Below are positions 23,620-36,489 of a DNA stretch of 64,000 nt, piece by piece. The stretch is from Ophiura sarsii (lineage: Eukaryota; Echinodermata; Ophiuroidea; Amphilepidida; Ophiuridae): contig CM069452.1 of the NCBI GenBank assembly GCA_035610835.1, forward strand, positions 7,583,109-7,647,108, in the 5' to 3' direction. The notes under the pieces are model-generated. The model was not told the DNA's origin and did not search any database. It worked only from the letters and a program-made list of their open reading frames with translations. The translations under genes were made by a program, and so were the position numbers. Every line of letters starts with the position of its first letter. Position 1 is the stretch's first letter.

Positions 23620-24743
23620 TAATTATTGATAGTAGCGAACTTTTATGGTTTAAGTCATATCTAAAGCAACAAGTTCCAGACTGTCAATGTAAATTCAATT
23701 TTTTTCTGATTTTCAACCTATCAACATAGGAATTCCTCAAGGTTCTATATTACGACCTTTACTTTTCATCATGTTTGTAAATTTGTTTACCAAATGCTGT
23801 AGTAAAGCAACAAGCTTACCCTGAATGTTGATAAGACTAAATTCGTGATATTTGGTAGCAATAAGATGCGTGAGAGATTTCAAGATTTACAATTAACCTA
23901 CAATAATAACTTCATTGAAAAGGTAGATGAATTTAAATACTTTTACAATTAGAAAGCAATTTGTCTTGGTCAGCTCATGTTGATTATATGTGTAAGAATG
24001 TCTCTAAAAGAACAGGTATCATCAAACGTATGAAACATTTTCTTTCAAATCAAATTATTGTAATGTTATCAAATGCTCTTGTTATTCCTCACTTTGATTA
24101 TGGAAGCACAGTTTGGTTAAACTTTTCTACCGAATGTCATAGAAAGGTTCTTCATAATAATTTAGCCAGGATAATACTTTCAGCTAATATAAGAACACCA
24201 ACAAATGACTTGATGGATGCACTTCAATGGGTTAAACTTGATAAAAGATGGCATAATCACCTTTTACTAATTGTGTATAAATGTTTAAAATGTAAGTCCA
24301 TCATACTTATCGATGCAGTTTGAATTTGTTCATAATAACCATTATATGTAACAAGAAATCACACTACATGTAGTAATACTTTGGTTGTACCGAAATTTAA
24401 GTCTAACTCAGGTATACGAACGTTTCATGTTAGGGCATCATATGCCTGAAATAACTTGCCATCAACAATCAGAACCGAGCTTGAGAATATGTCAGTGCAA
24501 CAATTTAGAACAAAGATCCATGGAATTTAAATTTTGTGTTTTAAAGTATATTACAATTCTGCATTTTCTTGCTGAATTTATCTGATGGTTTTGTATATAT
24601 ATTTATGTAAATAGTTGTTACATTCCATGTATATTGTAAATAATTTCATATTCTTCTCTGTGAAATGAATGCCTGCTTGGAAAGCAGTGCTTGACACGGA
24701 AGCTCTTTACCCTCAAAAAAGAAAGATTCAATAATAATAATAT
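23620..24743 (+). pseudogene. LINE reverse transcriptase fragment
   Basis: An RT motif GIPQGSILRPLLFIMFVN is readable near 23730-23790. Downstream, 23961-24323 encodes SKRTGIIKRMKHFLSNQ and VIPHFDYGSTVWLNFS, the C-terminal part of CR1/Jockey-like enzymes. The YADD region is missing. The copy ends near 24400-24580 in a frameshifted AWNNLPSTIRTELENMS-type tail and a short (AAT)n run at 24731-24743. The LINE tail abuts a partial mariner element, which suggests insertion into it. Confidence 0.8.
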
Positions 24744-25012
24744 GCTTGCATTGTCGAGATATACGCAAATGAATCAATCGACCCATATTTCAACATTACA
24801 TATCATGTAAAATATTGACGGATTTCAGTCAGTTTCTGAAACCTATTGGGTTTATGTTAGTGACGTTACATAACCAAAGGTATCTAACAATCCAAAAGTA
24901 TATTGTGTAAAAGACAAAGATTCATACTTTGTATTGATCACACTGTCCCTCAATAGAATCACTTATGCATCCCATACCATGATCACTTTCATTACATATT
25001 GACCAACCCTCG
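24744..25012. mobile_element. Partial mariner-type element (one end)
   Basis: Matches 13307-13580 of the 1.37-kb mariner-type element in reverse orientation (tgcattgtcgagatatacgc ... ccctcg), with TA at 25013-25014. The other end is missing, displaced or lost when the LINE inserted. Confidence 0.75.
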
Positions 25013-25205
25013 TAAGCGTCATCCGTAAAACAGTTCATTCTCACAGAGCAATTTGTTGGCATGATATTTTCCTAAACATACTCCATTGAATAAAACATAC
25101 ATAAATCACCCTTTTGATTGAATTCAGATTTAGCATAAATAAAGTGCCACCAATGTACAAACCATTTCTATATAAAATAAAAAATGGGGATCCCCAAGTT
25201 CGTTT

Positions 25206-26948
25206 ATACCCCTGTCACACAAACGGCGATCAGGCCTTGCGCTCTCGTTGCGCTGAAAAAAATCTCAAAAAGTATCCAAACGCCATGCAAAACGCAGTAA
25301 GGTCTCTAAGAACCGATTGGTGACGAAGTGGACACCATCTAGAGCGGGGTAGGGACCACATGATCGCCCTTGAGCGCCATACAAAGCGCCGCGCTTGTTT
25401 ACGCTCTGCTGCGATCAAACCAGCGCTTGTATTGCGCTTAAAGTAGCTGTCTGCGTTACTAGCATACTAATTACTTAGAGACTGCTCATTCCGCATTCCA
25501 ACACAAACAGCGTGCTAAGCCGCCGTACCCTGACTACGCCCAATATCGGCATGACGACGGCCAATATCGTCATAACGACGATCAATTGCTTGCGCAGCTT
25601 GTTTTTCTTCTGGCGCAGCTTGCGGGCGTAAATCAATACCACCAATCAATGATGCCGGAAATGGAAGCGCGGAACGGGGAGAGGCTGCAATAAAGTGACG
25701 CACTACTGACACGCGAGTAGGTACGCTGTTTTTTGGAAACGCGTATTTGTTGTTGTCATGGTGCGACGTTTCGTTCTTTGGCTTCAATTTTTAAGCGTTG
25801 TGAGCAGGCTCTGGTAACTAGTAGGGCCTACCTTCTCAATACGTTTTCATAACGTTCTCTGCGTCGGCGCGGAGAGTACATAGCGAGTGCACGAAGGTAT
25901 TAAGATTAACAAACATATAGAAATAGTAGATACAGAAGGAGTAACGATGATCCATGATTAAAGCTCTAATCTAATCACATGGCCGATCTTTAACATTGAT
26001 TGTTATTTGAATCCTTGGAGAGCATAAGCCTATGTTAGCGTTATGCGATAATGCCACTTTTGTATAGCTGCACTGCTAAAATGTTGAGTAAAACGTTTAC
26101 TCAACGTTGAGTAACTATGCAACAGTTCAACAGTTGAGTAAACAATGCCCAATATGTTCAACAGTTGAGTAAAAATGCCTAATATGTTCAATAGTTGAGT
26201 AAAAATGCCCAACATTTTACTCAACTGTTGAACATATTGGGCATTTTTACTCAACTGTTGAACATATTGGGTATTTTTTACTCAATTGTTGAACTGTTGC
26301 ATAGTTACTCAACGTTGAGTAAACTGTTTACTCAACATTTTAGCAGTGTATGGAAATAGTAGCGTGTCTTTTCGCGGGAGTTTTGAACAGGTGAATCAAT
26401 AATATTGCTGAATCTGAACACATTAAAATGATATAGCGAAAGTATCATGATGTGTTTGTCCCTGATCACATATTGGTTCAATGAAAAAATCGTATTAAAT
26501 TATATGGACCACTTGGTGGTTGTGGCAGAGTATGCTTGGCTTATAAAATCTGATTGTCTTTGATGCATTATAGTTGTGGCAGAGCACCCAATAAACATGA
26601 TAAATGTAGAAGTACATACAAATATACATGGGATTGGGATACACAATTCCTGACAGATTATAATCTGATGTTAATCTAGATTAAAGCATCCCATGTTTAC
26701 AAAAATTAAAAACACCTCTGATACGATATTCATGAATAGGTTTTGGCAGAGTATGTTTGGCTTATAACATTTAATTGTCTCCTGACAGCGCAGTAACAGC
26801 GACGGGAGAGAGACGTAGTATTGAACGTAATAAGGTCGAGAGAGACACGTAGTGAGCGCCTCATTGATCTTACTGCACTTGCAAAGGACAAGTAGTTTGT
26901 ATGCGTCCTTGCTGCGTAAACGGGACGCTCACGTGTGACAGGGCCTTT
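25206..26948. mobile_element. Possible DNA transposon with CCCTGTCACAC termini
   Basis: Left CCCTGTCACACAAACGGCGA and right ...CGTGTGACAGGG form a short inverted pair. The subterminal regions are GC-rich relative to their surroundings and share gcg-rich words. An unrecognised minus-strand open frame of 90 codons lies at 25515-25787. I see no transposase domain and no clear target duplication. Confidence 0.4.
26071..26347. mobile_element. Foldback MITE (277 bases)
   Basis: One long near-perfect hairpin: CACTGCTAAAATGTTGAGTA on the left and its complement on the right, with nested gttgagtaaaaatgcccaa repeats forming the arms. Target duplication not evident. Confidence 0.8.
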
Positions 26949-27181
26949 TTAAAAGCACAAGAAGGTGTTTTTCAGTGCGTTTTAAAAGAAATTTACACAG
27001 CGGTCTATGGTGGATAGTTATTTTTGTACACATGCCTAAAAAATCGAATCCAAAATTGTTTTTAAAAAATATATATTGAGTCTACATGTAGGACAAACTG
27101 GCATGACGTGCATGAATAAATTCACAACGACTTTGCTCGATCCTCGCGTGGGTTTGATTGAGTTTCGCTAGTCATAACTGA

Positions 27182-28055
27182 GACTAATACCTAAAGAGAT
27201 AAGAAGCACGGTACTACAGCTATTCATCACTGTGCACAAGGTCCGATGCGGATATTGATTCTAGTCAATCGCCAATCGATTATTATCATTCAGTTTAATT
27301 TGTAGCACGACCTCATTATTTGAGTAAGCGCGCTCATTTGAATCTAGTAGTATCCACACGTTTATTACACTTTTTAAATAATCTGAACGCACTTTAGCAT
27401 AGGATGGCTACCGACATACAGAACGTGATAGATTACTAAAATTAATTATACATTTATATCGCTATATTCTTGGCATTTCAGAAGAGGTATGACAATTAAA
27501 ACCTTTGGGTACATTCTTGGGCATATACACAATGTATTATGATAACAAAGTTCATGGTAATGTGTTTATATTTAACATGAATTGAGAAACAAATGTTATA
27601 CTTTAATTCATAAACAAGTTCTTCAAAACGTCACTTTTTTAGTTTAATTCATAATGAATCTAAATACAAACTATGACGTTTGGTTATCGCAATGCATTGT
27701 TTATATGTTCAAGAATGTACCCAATAGGTTTTAATTGGCATATCTCTTCTGAAATGCCATAATTGTAGCGAGATAAATGCATATATTTCAGAAATATATC
27801 AAGGTCTGTGAGTCGGTCACCATCCCATACTAAAGTGCGTTCAGGAAATTAAGAAAAGTGTAATACTAATACACCTGTGGATAACACTGGATTAAAAATA
27901 GTGCGCTACTACTCAAAGGATGAGTTCGTGATATATATTAAACTGAATAATGATAATCGATGGGCCATCAACTATGACAACGTCGCATCGGACCATGGAT
28001 CGCTGCACATGGCAGGTATCAGTGGGCGCTTCTTATCTCTTTAGGTATTATAGTC
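27182..28055. mobile_element. Foldback element (874 bases)
   Basis: Outer ends GACTAATACCTAAAGAGATA and its complement TATCTCTTTAGGTATTATAGTC. The inversion continues through attattatcattcagttt, acactttttaaat, ggcatttcagaagag and gtacattcttg, giving arms of about 430 bases at lower identity. Old, no coding region. Confidence 0.7.
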
Positions 28056-28679
28056 GATTCGCAGACATTGGCCGATTTTAGCGGTTTACCATTTCAGTAA
28101 AGAGGTAACAGAAGCAAAAGAAGGGGAGGCACTCGAATTTAATCGTAATATGCAAGGTTAATACCGTGTCTTCGTGTGCATGTACTACTGTGATGTAGTC
28201 ACCACTATGTACCTAGTGACAGGGAACTTGCGGTTGGATTATCAGCATAACGATAAAGAAATGTATTGTTATTCAGAAAAATTGATAAAGGTATTCAGGT
28301 GATCTCATAGCCAGAAATACTTAAAGTAACGTTTATAATCCGTATCTTGGTTGATATAACTGTTTTTCCATTTAATTAGGACAAATGGTTTTGTACCTAG
28401 GTATATAAAAAAATGATTATTGAATTATTTTCCGTTTTTTTCTCGCAAATAAATACGTAGAACTGTTATTTGTATTTTAATGTTTCCTTTATTCCACGTG
28501 CATAATAAAAACGGAAAATAATAAAAAGTATCCACTAAATTATGAATAGGTAAATTGACATACATAATATTTTTCTTTCGAAACCTGTATACGGTCGATG
28601 ATGGTCGATTTGTTTTTATTGTGGTAACCACTTCAAGGTTTGAAGCTGCTGGATTAAGTTTTTGGTTGTCGTGATTGTA
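28056..28679. other. Unassigned AT-rich sequence
   Basis: No gene or repeat end that I can support. Confidence 0.5.
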
Positions 28680-28823
28680 AAGCTATGATCAGTCGTGATT
28701 GTAAAGCTATGATCAGCCCTATTTATTGTTGTTGTTTATAGTGTACATGTTGTGCATGTTGTATTGTATAGCGCTTAGAAACCTTTGTATTTTGCACTTC
28801 ATAAATGTTGTTTATTATTATTA
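28680..28823 (+). mobile_element. LINE 3' tail
   Basis: Ends tgtatagcgcttagaaacct ... cataaatgttg followed by (TTA)n, the typical CR1/L2-type 3' end. Starts with a direct repeat gtcgtgattgtaaagctatgatca. Helitron Y is inserted directly after the (TTA)n run. Confidence 0.6.
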
Positions 28824-28864
28824 CTAGCGGGACGCCCGTTCTTCGAACGGGCTCCCGCTAGTAA

Positions 28865-29449
28865 TAGATGAAGAGCCGCTATTGTCTCTATCGGAACAAA
28901 TTGACAGTCGATCTGGTTATGATATTGTATTAGCCCATTCCCTTGGCCTTCTAAAAACACTGGTCTTAAGTGCACCTAGCGGTGGGTCACGAGGTCAGAG
29001 GTCAATGACCTTTTTTGAGCCTCCATTTCACCTACATTTATGTTTTAGAGCAGAGAACGTGATAGAATTGTTCAACATTTTTTATAGTAGTCTCATCTTA
29101 AAGCTAATCATATTCCCCAAACGTTGGTATGTAACAACATTGACATTGTTAACAAATGTTGCCAAAATAGCTAAAACAAACGAGAAAAATACGATTTTTG
29201 GGGTAAAAATGAAATTTTATGATTTTGAAAATGTCCCCTGGTTACGTAACCAATCATGATATTGAGTCGTAACTTTTTCAGAAACTGTCTCACATATGTT
29301 ACTGTCTTGTGTCAAAATTACAACGAAGTACCTAGTCTAATACTGAATGTATGAATGTTCAAAGTCAATAATTATGATTTCTATTTTTACACAAATTAAC
29401 ACCCAAAATGCATACAGCGCATTCTCGCAATCATCATTCATTCGTCTCA
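28865..29449 (+). repeat. Left terminal inverted repeat of the 6.8-kb element
   Basis: Pairs with 35085-35668. An open frame of 125 codons here and its 61-codon partner on the right are mirror translations of the TIR and not genes. Differences from the right arm are few (for example around 29107-29115). Confidence 0.85.
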
Positions 29450-29759
29450 GCACAGGCCGGGAACATAAAGAATTGCACTCCGATGCACCTGATTTCTAGC
29501 CAGAATATATTGACCTTGACCTTTGTGTACATTTTTAAATAAAATAATCATCTTTCTGTTCAATGGCAGACTGTGACGTCAGGGGTCAACATACTTTGTG
29601 ACGTCAGGGGTCAACATACTTTTACGCACTTAGAGGGCTTACTAATCTGCAGTAAAAAAAAGTGCATTCATTGTGATCGCTCTCGTCCGGAAATGGTAGG
29701 AATGCTACGGTAGGAATGCATCTTTGAGATTGGGATGTAGATCGGTTTTTTTGTGTGCT

Positions 29760-30128
29760 TCATCCTCGACATATGGTATTCAGTTCTGAGTTGCTCTCAA
29801 TATTTGGCCGTGACGACGCAAAGTGAACCTTCAATTTCCTAGAGAAAAGCTGCAACAGTTCAAGATGTGGAGCAGGGTGCAGTTTCGGTGGTGGCACAAC
29901 TGGCCAACTGGCACAGCTTCCCATTTTTCTGTAAGAATCCTGATGTAGTCTTTCCTGGGTTGTCCCTGGATCTCCTTCCATGTTTGGGTTGCAACAATAG
30001 AACTTTGCTGCTTCGTCATTTCTCCGAAAACAGTGTCCGGCAGGTGTTAGTCTCCTCGACTGTAGCCTCGTAGAGATCGGCAATAGTTTCCCAAACAAAT
30101 CTTTATTCGTGGTAGGATTCTGCTTCAT
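29760..30128 (-). pseudogene. LINE C-terminal fragment inside the 6.8-kb element
   Basis: Translation in two frames gives RRLTPAGHCFRRNDEAAK and KEIQGQPRKDYIRIL with a frameshift between them. This is the C-terminal (A)GHC.R..E..../GRP..TY signature found in several non-LTR reverse transcriptases. It is a short dead remnant inserted between the left TIR and the transposase gene. Confidence 0.65.
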
Positions 30129-30169
30129 ATATCAGGACTGGTTCCATTGTGGTTGTAAATAGCCTCAGC

Positions 30170-30670
30170 TTCATGTCCCGTGGGACCCTACTTTTCCAGA
30201 TATTATTTAATTGAATGCATTTAATTATGTGATCTCTTCTTCGAACGATTCAGATCTTCTATCTTCGATGATCATCGACTTTACCCGTAGGCTTCATTTC
30301 TCTAACTTTTTATACTGTCTGTATTATTGACATGTCATTTTATTCCTGTATACATGTTTTACAATTGGTGCTGGTATTGTATATATCCTACCAGTTTTAT
30401 CTTTTATCCTCCAATCTGTGTAGCCTACTTTTAAATTGTAGTTTTTAATTTGTTAATTTTTAAATTGTTTTATACCTGTATGCATGTCTTACAATTGGTT
30501 CTGGTATTGTATATATCTTACCAGTTTTATCTTTTATCCTCCAATCTGTGTACTTTTAAATTGTAGTTTTATAATTTGTTGATTTTTAAATTGTTTTAAA
30601 TTGTAAAGCGCTTTGGGTTTTTTTACGAAAAGCGTTTCTAAAATGCAGCTTAGTAGTAGTAGTAGTAGTA
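30170..30670 (+). mobile_element. LINE 3' untranslated tail with ~130-bp tandem duplication
   Basis: A unit with acaattggt-ctggtattgtatata, taccagttttatcttttatc and ctccaatctgtgta occurs twice (about 30335-30470 and 30471-30600). It is followed by taaagcgctttgggtttttt and a (TAG)n run at 30650-30669, as at CR1/L2-type 3' ends. No RT coding part is seen beside it. Confidence 0.6.
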
Positions 30671-30794
30671 ACCGTTGCTCTTCTTCTGCATCCCGGACAA
30701 CTGGCTGTTTTATTGTCTTGCAATTGTCGTCATCCCCAAAAGGTGACTATCACCTTCGAAATTTAAAAACAATGTTCTAAAACAGCATTGAACT

Positions 30795-33700
30795 AATCAC
30801 CTCCCTCACTATCACTTATCATATCTACCTCTTCATCATGTTCATCGTCATCGACTCTCTGGATCTATATAAGACAATCGATGGTGGATATCTCTCTCCA
30901 TCGTACCACACAATGGATAATGTGTCTTTTTGGTCATTCAGCCTCCACCCATTTTGATCTGGTCCAAAATCAACCGGGTTTGCTATGGATTCGTTCTTCC
31001 AAATTAAAGCCACATATATAGTTTGATCTCTCAATCTTCTTTACTAGCACTGACTTGCAGGGTGGTAAGCAAGATGGGTCGGACTCTTTGAGTCGTTCCA
31101 GTGGTTCTTCCATTTCGGAGAGTAGAGTAAACCTGGCTTCATTCACGCATTTGAGCTTGGTATGGGCGTACATTGAACATACAAACTCCTCAAGTATATC
31201 AGATATATCCGTGGTGACTTTATCAACTTTTCCAACAAGCCCAAATGCTTCGGTAAATTTGGCACGCTTTACCATCACGTCATATGGCTAGCCTTTCTTT
31301 TCCTAAGAAATGCCGCCGTATAATCCGAACCCGTAAACGTATGGAATCCGGGCAATGCTGAACACACATCATGTATTATTGGACGATAATCCTACATCCA
31401 TATACAGGGAAGCAGAGAGAAGATGTGCATGGTACAAAAGCAGAATGAAGACGTCCGTGTCACTTGCACGGATCGTGATGTAAGGAGACCCTTGTAAACG
31501 CTCTGAACGGTACCGTGCATGGAAGATAACACGGGTATCTGCCTCCAGATGGTTACATGCCAATTCTTGGACTTCTGTTGTTGACATTTTTTCCATCTTG
31601 TACCATGTATTTAAAACATTGTGTTCCGACACCATAGTAGAGTATGCGACTCTTCAGGATGTCTGCATATATATCCTTTTGCCACTCCACGGATAGGAAT
31701 TGTAGCAAAGCAGTCTTGAATGAGGATGAGAGGAGGCAGGTATTGAAGTCCGCGTTACGTTTCTGATCTGGGCCCTTGATAATATAAGAACCTTCATTAT
31801 CACCGCGAGATGGTCGCTCTGGATCTTTGATTGTAGGAGATTCATACCGATCACATACTAAGTAGACAACCCTGGACTAATTGAGCACAGTTTCTCCATG
31901 ATGGCTCTGGCAACTCCGCCAAATGTACGTGGTAGCGCTGTAAATGTTCTAAAGAAGAACATTGCATCAATAAGATAGGCATCACACTTGTGAAGACTAT
32001 CTGTGCTTGGTTTAACCTTTGCCTCTAGTTTTTCCATGATGGTAGACTTCTTGGTTTTGTTCATTATACCGTTGTAGTACACATTGACACAGGTACCTCT
32101 ATCAGATGATATGTTAACAACATGCGCAGATCGATATCCTGCAAGTAACAACAATCGGCCAAAGAGATCCCTGGTACAACGAACTTCTGCCACTTTCAGA
32201 TCCTTCGTCTTGACTTTCATCTTGATTGAATCAGAAGCATAAATCTTGACTTTACGTCGCTTAATGGGTTTCTGGAATCTCTCATGATTTGTTTTACACA
32301 CGTTGTATTCCAATCTGTTCCAATTTCTACAAAGTGCAGTATCTCTTTAGTAACCTCAGTTGATGCTGCTCGTCCTGTTATGATGCAAAAGAGCTTGTCA
32401 CCTTTGCAGTCTGGATCAAATGTATTCAAAGTGGTCTTAAATGCATCAACGATACTCTTGGCATTCTGCGTTGTCCCGTGTTATACGTTATTCTTGCGAA
32501 GCTTCTTCTTCGGGATCCATCCCTGCACTTTCGAGAGGCACCCCACTGCCTTTGCCCGGAATGGCCTTGTTAGCATCCATCTTGTGCGCGCTGTCTCGTT
32601 GTTGGTAATTGACGTTATGCCTGTATGTCTTGAGGCTGCATCTCTGTTAATGGTTTGTTCAAGGGTCAAATCTGCAGGGCTCCGAGAGATGTTTTTTGAA
32701 GTTCGAGGGATGGAAAGAGCTCCTTTGTGTAAAAAGGTTGACGAACTGGTTCAGCCATGTTTATTAGGTTTAGATGGTAGCGAACCATCCACCTGGCATA
32801 GTTTGGTCTGTGCGCTGCAAAGAATACGGGAATCATCTTTCCAAGCGCATATATGAATAAGTCTACATTACATCCTTGGTTCTGCATCCTCTATCGAATA
32901 GTAGGTATATCTTGACAAGGTCTACATAACCCATCCATTTCCTTGCCTGGTTTCGTTAGTAAATTTGTCGTACTTCGCAATGACATCGGTAAAGACAGAA
33001 GACTGCTCCATCTTACGCAATGATTCTTTTGAAGTGTGGTAAAATGCTCAAGAAACTCACTGGGTATGGGTCCGTTTTGACTGATGAATTGCTGTAAATG
33101 CAATGTCTCTATAGCCGTAGCCAGGAAAGGATGGATTCGTTTATAACGGTTGAACTTTGTGCAAGTACATCACAATCGCCTAGAATTTGAGGACCTCCTG
33201 CTGATTCATCCAAATAATATCCTATGCATGCGAAATAGGTCATGGCTATGTGAAATGGTCCGAAGCATGTGAATAGGTTGTCAAATCTAGGATATTCGGT
33301 TGATTGTATTTGTAATGCCGGTTTGGCAATAGCAAGATCACAGTGCACTACCATAAACTGCTCTCATTACTTTCTTTGGCAACCTGCTGTGACCGCTTCA
33401 TGGTTTCCTTCACAACATCTAGTAGTGGGAGTGGTATGTTTTCCAAGTAATGCACCTTTTGCATTGGTAAGTCATCTACAGTTGTAAGGGAGTTCCATCC
33501 TCTCCACATCGGTGTGTCTTTAAGTAACGCGAACGAAATCATCCATAGTGTATCTTGCCTTAGTAGTTTAACCACATTAGGTGGAACTTTTTTGAAGGTT
33601 TTATACGAGAATGAAGTAGTTATAGGTTTCCCTCTAACAGGCTCACAGTATATGTTGCAAACGTTGTTAAGTTTCTCTTCTTGGACTCCGTAGTCGACAC

Positions 33701-34153
33701 TACTATCACCCTCATCATCACCTTCTGACTTTCTTTTAGTACCATTTCTAGGCCCTGTTCCGATTTCTTCAATCTTCTCTATCCCTTCCTGTGTCACTTG
33801 TTGGACAGGCACAGTCATATGTACATCTAACTCTGCTTCTATTCCTCGCTTATCTTTTTCATCCTTCTCCATCACTTCATCTGTCATCTGTTTGTCGGCA
33901 TAATCGCCATCTGTATCTCTAACTCTGCTTCTATTCCTTTCTCATCTTCCTCACCCTCTCCTAGAAATTCATCCGTCATCTGTTTGGTCGACATTGTCGC
34001 CATCTGTATCTCTAACTCTGCTCCTTTTCCTCGTTTATCTTCTTCACTCTTCCCTATCACAAATGTGCATCTGCTAATTTTAGGTATGAATACGCTATGA
34101 AATGTTTGAAAAAGAATCGGTTTAGACACTAAACCGGCGTTTTCGTGTTCCAA
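30795..34153 (-). pseudogene. Transposase/XPG-like nuclease gene of the 6.8-kb element, broken
   Basis: A coding region of roughly 1100 codons runs from 34153 down to about 30795, split into a dozen frames by frameshifts and stops. In order it shows: an acidic N-terminal region with a ~29-residue repeat (ELEIQMA, MTDEF/MTDEV; the third copy is put out of frame by a one-base loss near 33890); LWMISFALLKDTPMWRGWNS near 33550; DLAIAKPALQIQSTEYPRFD and GPFHIAMTYFACIGYYLDES near 33200-33330; a central part with CDAYLIDAMFFFRTF near 31950; DRYESP near 31850; then HLEADTRVIFHA and ASDTDVFILLLYHA (31369-31635), which resemble the acidic metal-binding motifs of FEN1/XPG nucleases; and a C-terminal NGWRLNDQ..LSIVWYDG with an acidic end. 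Homologues with this motif order are common, uncharacterised, in invertebrate and fish genomes. It sits centrally between long TIRs, so it most likely encoded the transposase. Not functional as it stands. Confidence 0.7.
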
Positions 34154-35084
34154 GCTTTCGATAAAAGCCTAGAACCATGAAGTATTAGGCCAGATTGGGC
34201 CTACTTATAACCGCGTTATACAAAAATGAACACAGGTGTGTCATGTGTAATTAATACAAAATCGGTTTGGCAGCGGAATTATTTTGTAAAACAAAACCAT
34301 AAACCACTGCGGTTGCATGATGCATCTGTTTATTTACCCGTCCCTCGACCATGTCGACTCTGAATTTATACAATATTACACACCTCTGCCCATTTTGTTC
34401 TCAAAATAAGGTACACAAAATGCGATGTTGCTTTCGGGATTTCGTCATGAAGTCACATGAAGTCAAATGCTAATGTTCCTTGAACGCTATAATAGCCTGT
34501 CTCCCAATGAAAGCCATATGAAAATGTCTCTAAATTAATCTTATCAATTTACGGTTAAGTGTATGACATTGTAGATTGTGATTATGTGAATTGCAACATT
34601 TGTACCTACAATTCAGGAAAATTGGTGTTGGACCACACAGTCCATTTCTTTGCTAATATCCCACTTTAAGGGACTATTTTCAATCGCTGATTTTGCAACA
34701 AACTTGTGTGGGGAGCTTGAGCTATCTACTAAGTGATATCCCTCCCCCGCCCCCACCAATCAATGTTGAGGGTCCCAACGACCGTGTTGATGAAACGGTT
34801 CCGAACAACATTGAATGGGGGGACTGGGGGGTTGATTTCAACGAAGTCCTCAAAGTGGTTCAACAGTTATTTCCGGAATTGTAGGCATGTATTAATCGAG
34901 AAACCCGAAATTCAATCACGAAGACGTTTACCGACCCTGTGACGTCACAATACGCCAGGTGACTCAACGATCATCTATGTGATTATATTGTTAAAGATGT
35001 TCACAAACGTCAATGTCAATATTGCTAGAAATCTGGTACATTTGAGCACAATTTGTTACGTTCTCCCGGTCTATAGCCTATTGA
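34154..35084. other. Non-coding part of the 6.8-kb element
   Basis: Lies between the presumed gene start and the right TIR, so it could hold the promoter. No specific signal is identified. A short proline-rich plus-strand frame at 34693-34884 is not supported. Confidence 0.5.
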
Positions 35085-35668
35085 ATAGGCGAATGAATAA
35101 TGATAAGAACAGCGCGCTGTATGCATTTTGGGTGTTAATTTGTGTAAAAATAGAAATCATAATTATTGACTTTGAACATTCATACATTCAGTATTAGACT
35201 AGGTGCTTCGTTGTAATTTTGACACAAGACAGTAACATATGTGAGACAGTTTCTGGAAAAGTTACGACTCAATATCATGATTGGTTACGTAACCAGGGGA
35301 CATTTTCAAAATCATGAAATTTTATTTTTACCCCCAAAATCGTATTTTTCTCGTTTATTTTAGCTATTTTGGCAACATTTGTTAACAATGTCAATGTTGT
35401 TACATACCAACGTTTGGGGAATATTATCAGCTTTAAGATGAGACTACTATAAAAAAGATGAACAATTATATCACGTTCTCTGCTCTAAAACATAAATGTA
35501 GGTGAAATGGAGGCTCAAAAAAGGTCATTGACCTCTGACCTCGTGACCCACCGCTAGGTGCACTTAAGACCAGTGTTTTTAGAAGGCCAAGGGTATGGGC
35601 TGATACAATATCATAACCAGATCGACTGTCAATTTGTTCCGATAGAGACAATAGCGGCTCTTCATCTA
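35085..35668 (-). repeat. Right terminal inverted repeat of the 6.8-kb element
   Basis: Reverse complement of 28865-29449, ending ...GGCTCTTCATCTA before the TAA duplication. Confidence 0.85.
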
Positions 35669-36489
35669 TAAGTAGCGCCTATCAGACAGAACCCCGGTGA
35701 AATAACACATAAGAATCTTACTATAATGCATAGGCCTATTTCCTTACCTGAAATTGCTGCCCCGCACCGTGGTTATCTCAACACCCAAGGCCTAAACCTT
35801 AACCATCTCCCCAAGCTGAATCCCCTGGTTTATACTTTTAACCACACTATTTCCTTCCACTTCGTGACTCTCCCTGTTAGTGTTACGCACTTTAGTATCA
35901 CATTTCTTCATTAACTCCCTGCCTCCCCTCGCCCGCCCGCCCCGTACTGTGCGATCTAAACCTTCAAGGCCTAAATTAACCAACTCCCGTAGCGTTCTTC
36001 AGTAACCCCTTGCCTCCCAAACCTCATCACTTCATGGCCTCCCCTCGCCCCGCCCTCCCCGGGGCCTTCCCCTGCCGTCTTTTGCCCGCCGTCCCCGCCC
36101 CGCCCCTACCGCCGTTCCCGCCCGCCCCGTGCTTATAAACCTTCAAGGCCTAAATTAACTAACTCCCGTAGCGCAGCGTATTTCTCCAATATTTGCCCGC
36201 TCGCGTGTGTAGGGGTGCGTGGGTGTAGTGCATGTGAGCGTTTATTTTGCACGGCGCACAACGACGCGTTATGTGTTAGGCGCCGAATGCATGGTTGCAA
36301 TACGCATGAAGATAAACAAAACAAACACGGCCCGTATCCATGGATTTTCATGGTTTTTTACTCATATCTCGGTCAATTCTGTACGGTTTTCAGCCATTAA
36401 TAGCTTATAACACTCACATTATAATCATCTTTTATCTGTGCAAGGTTGGCGGCGTTTAGACGTAAAATGAGGGAGCCTTTATGGATACA

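Larger units (their letters stand above)
28865..35668 (-). mobile_element. 6.8-kb DNA transposon, Academ-like, with ~580-bp TIRs
   Basis: The ends are TAGATGAAGAGCCGCTATTG and its complement, with TAA target duplications at 28862-28864 and 35669-35671. The inverted arms (28865-29449 and 35085-35668) are about 580 bases long and highly similar. A broken gene fills 30795-34153 on the minus strand. The 3-bp duplication and the XPG-like nuclease motif in that gene fit the Academ superfamily (AcademX branch), which is known for 3-4-bp duplications and XPG-type nuclease domains. This assignment is an inference; the element boundaries are seen directly. Confidence 0.75.

Noticed and set aside
25515..25787. 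90-codon minus-strand frame in a GC-rich patch
   Set aside because: No recognisable domain; could be part of an unknown transposon but cannot be supported as a gene.
28882..29259. 125-codon frame repeated at 35466-35651
   Set aside because: It is the translation of the terminal inverted repeats; the frame is not kept along the whole arm in both copies and shows no domain.
32284..32856. 190-codon plus-strand open frame
   Set aside because: It is antisense to the transposase pseudogene, which has recognisable motifs on the minus strand.
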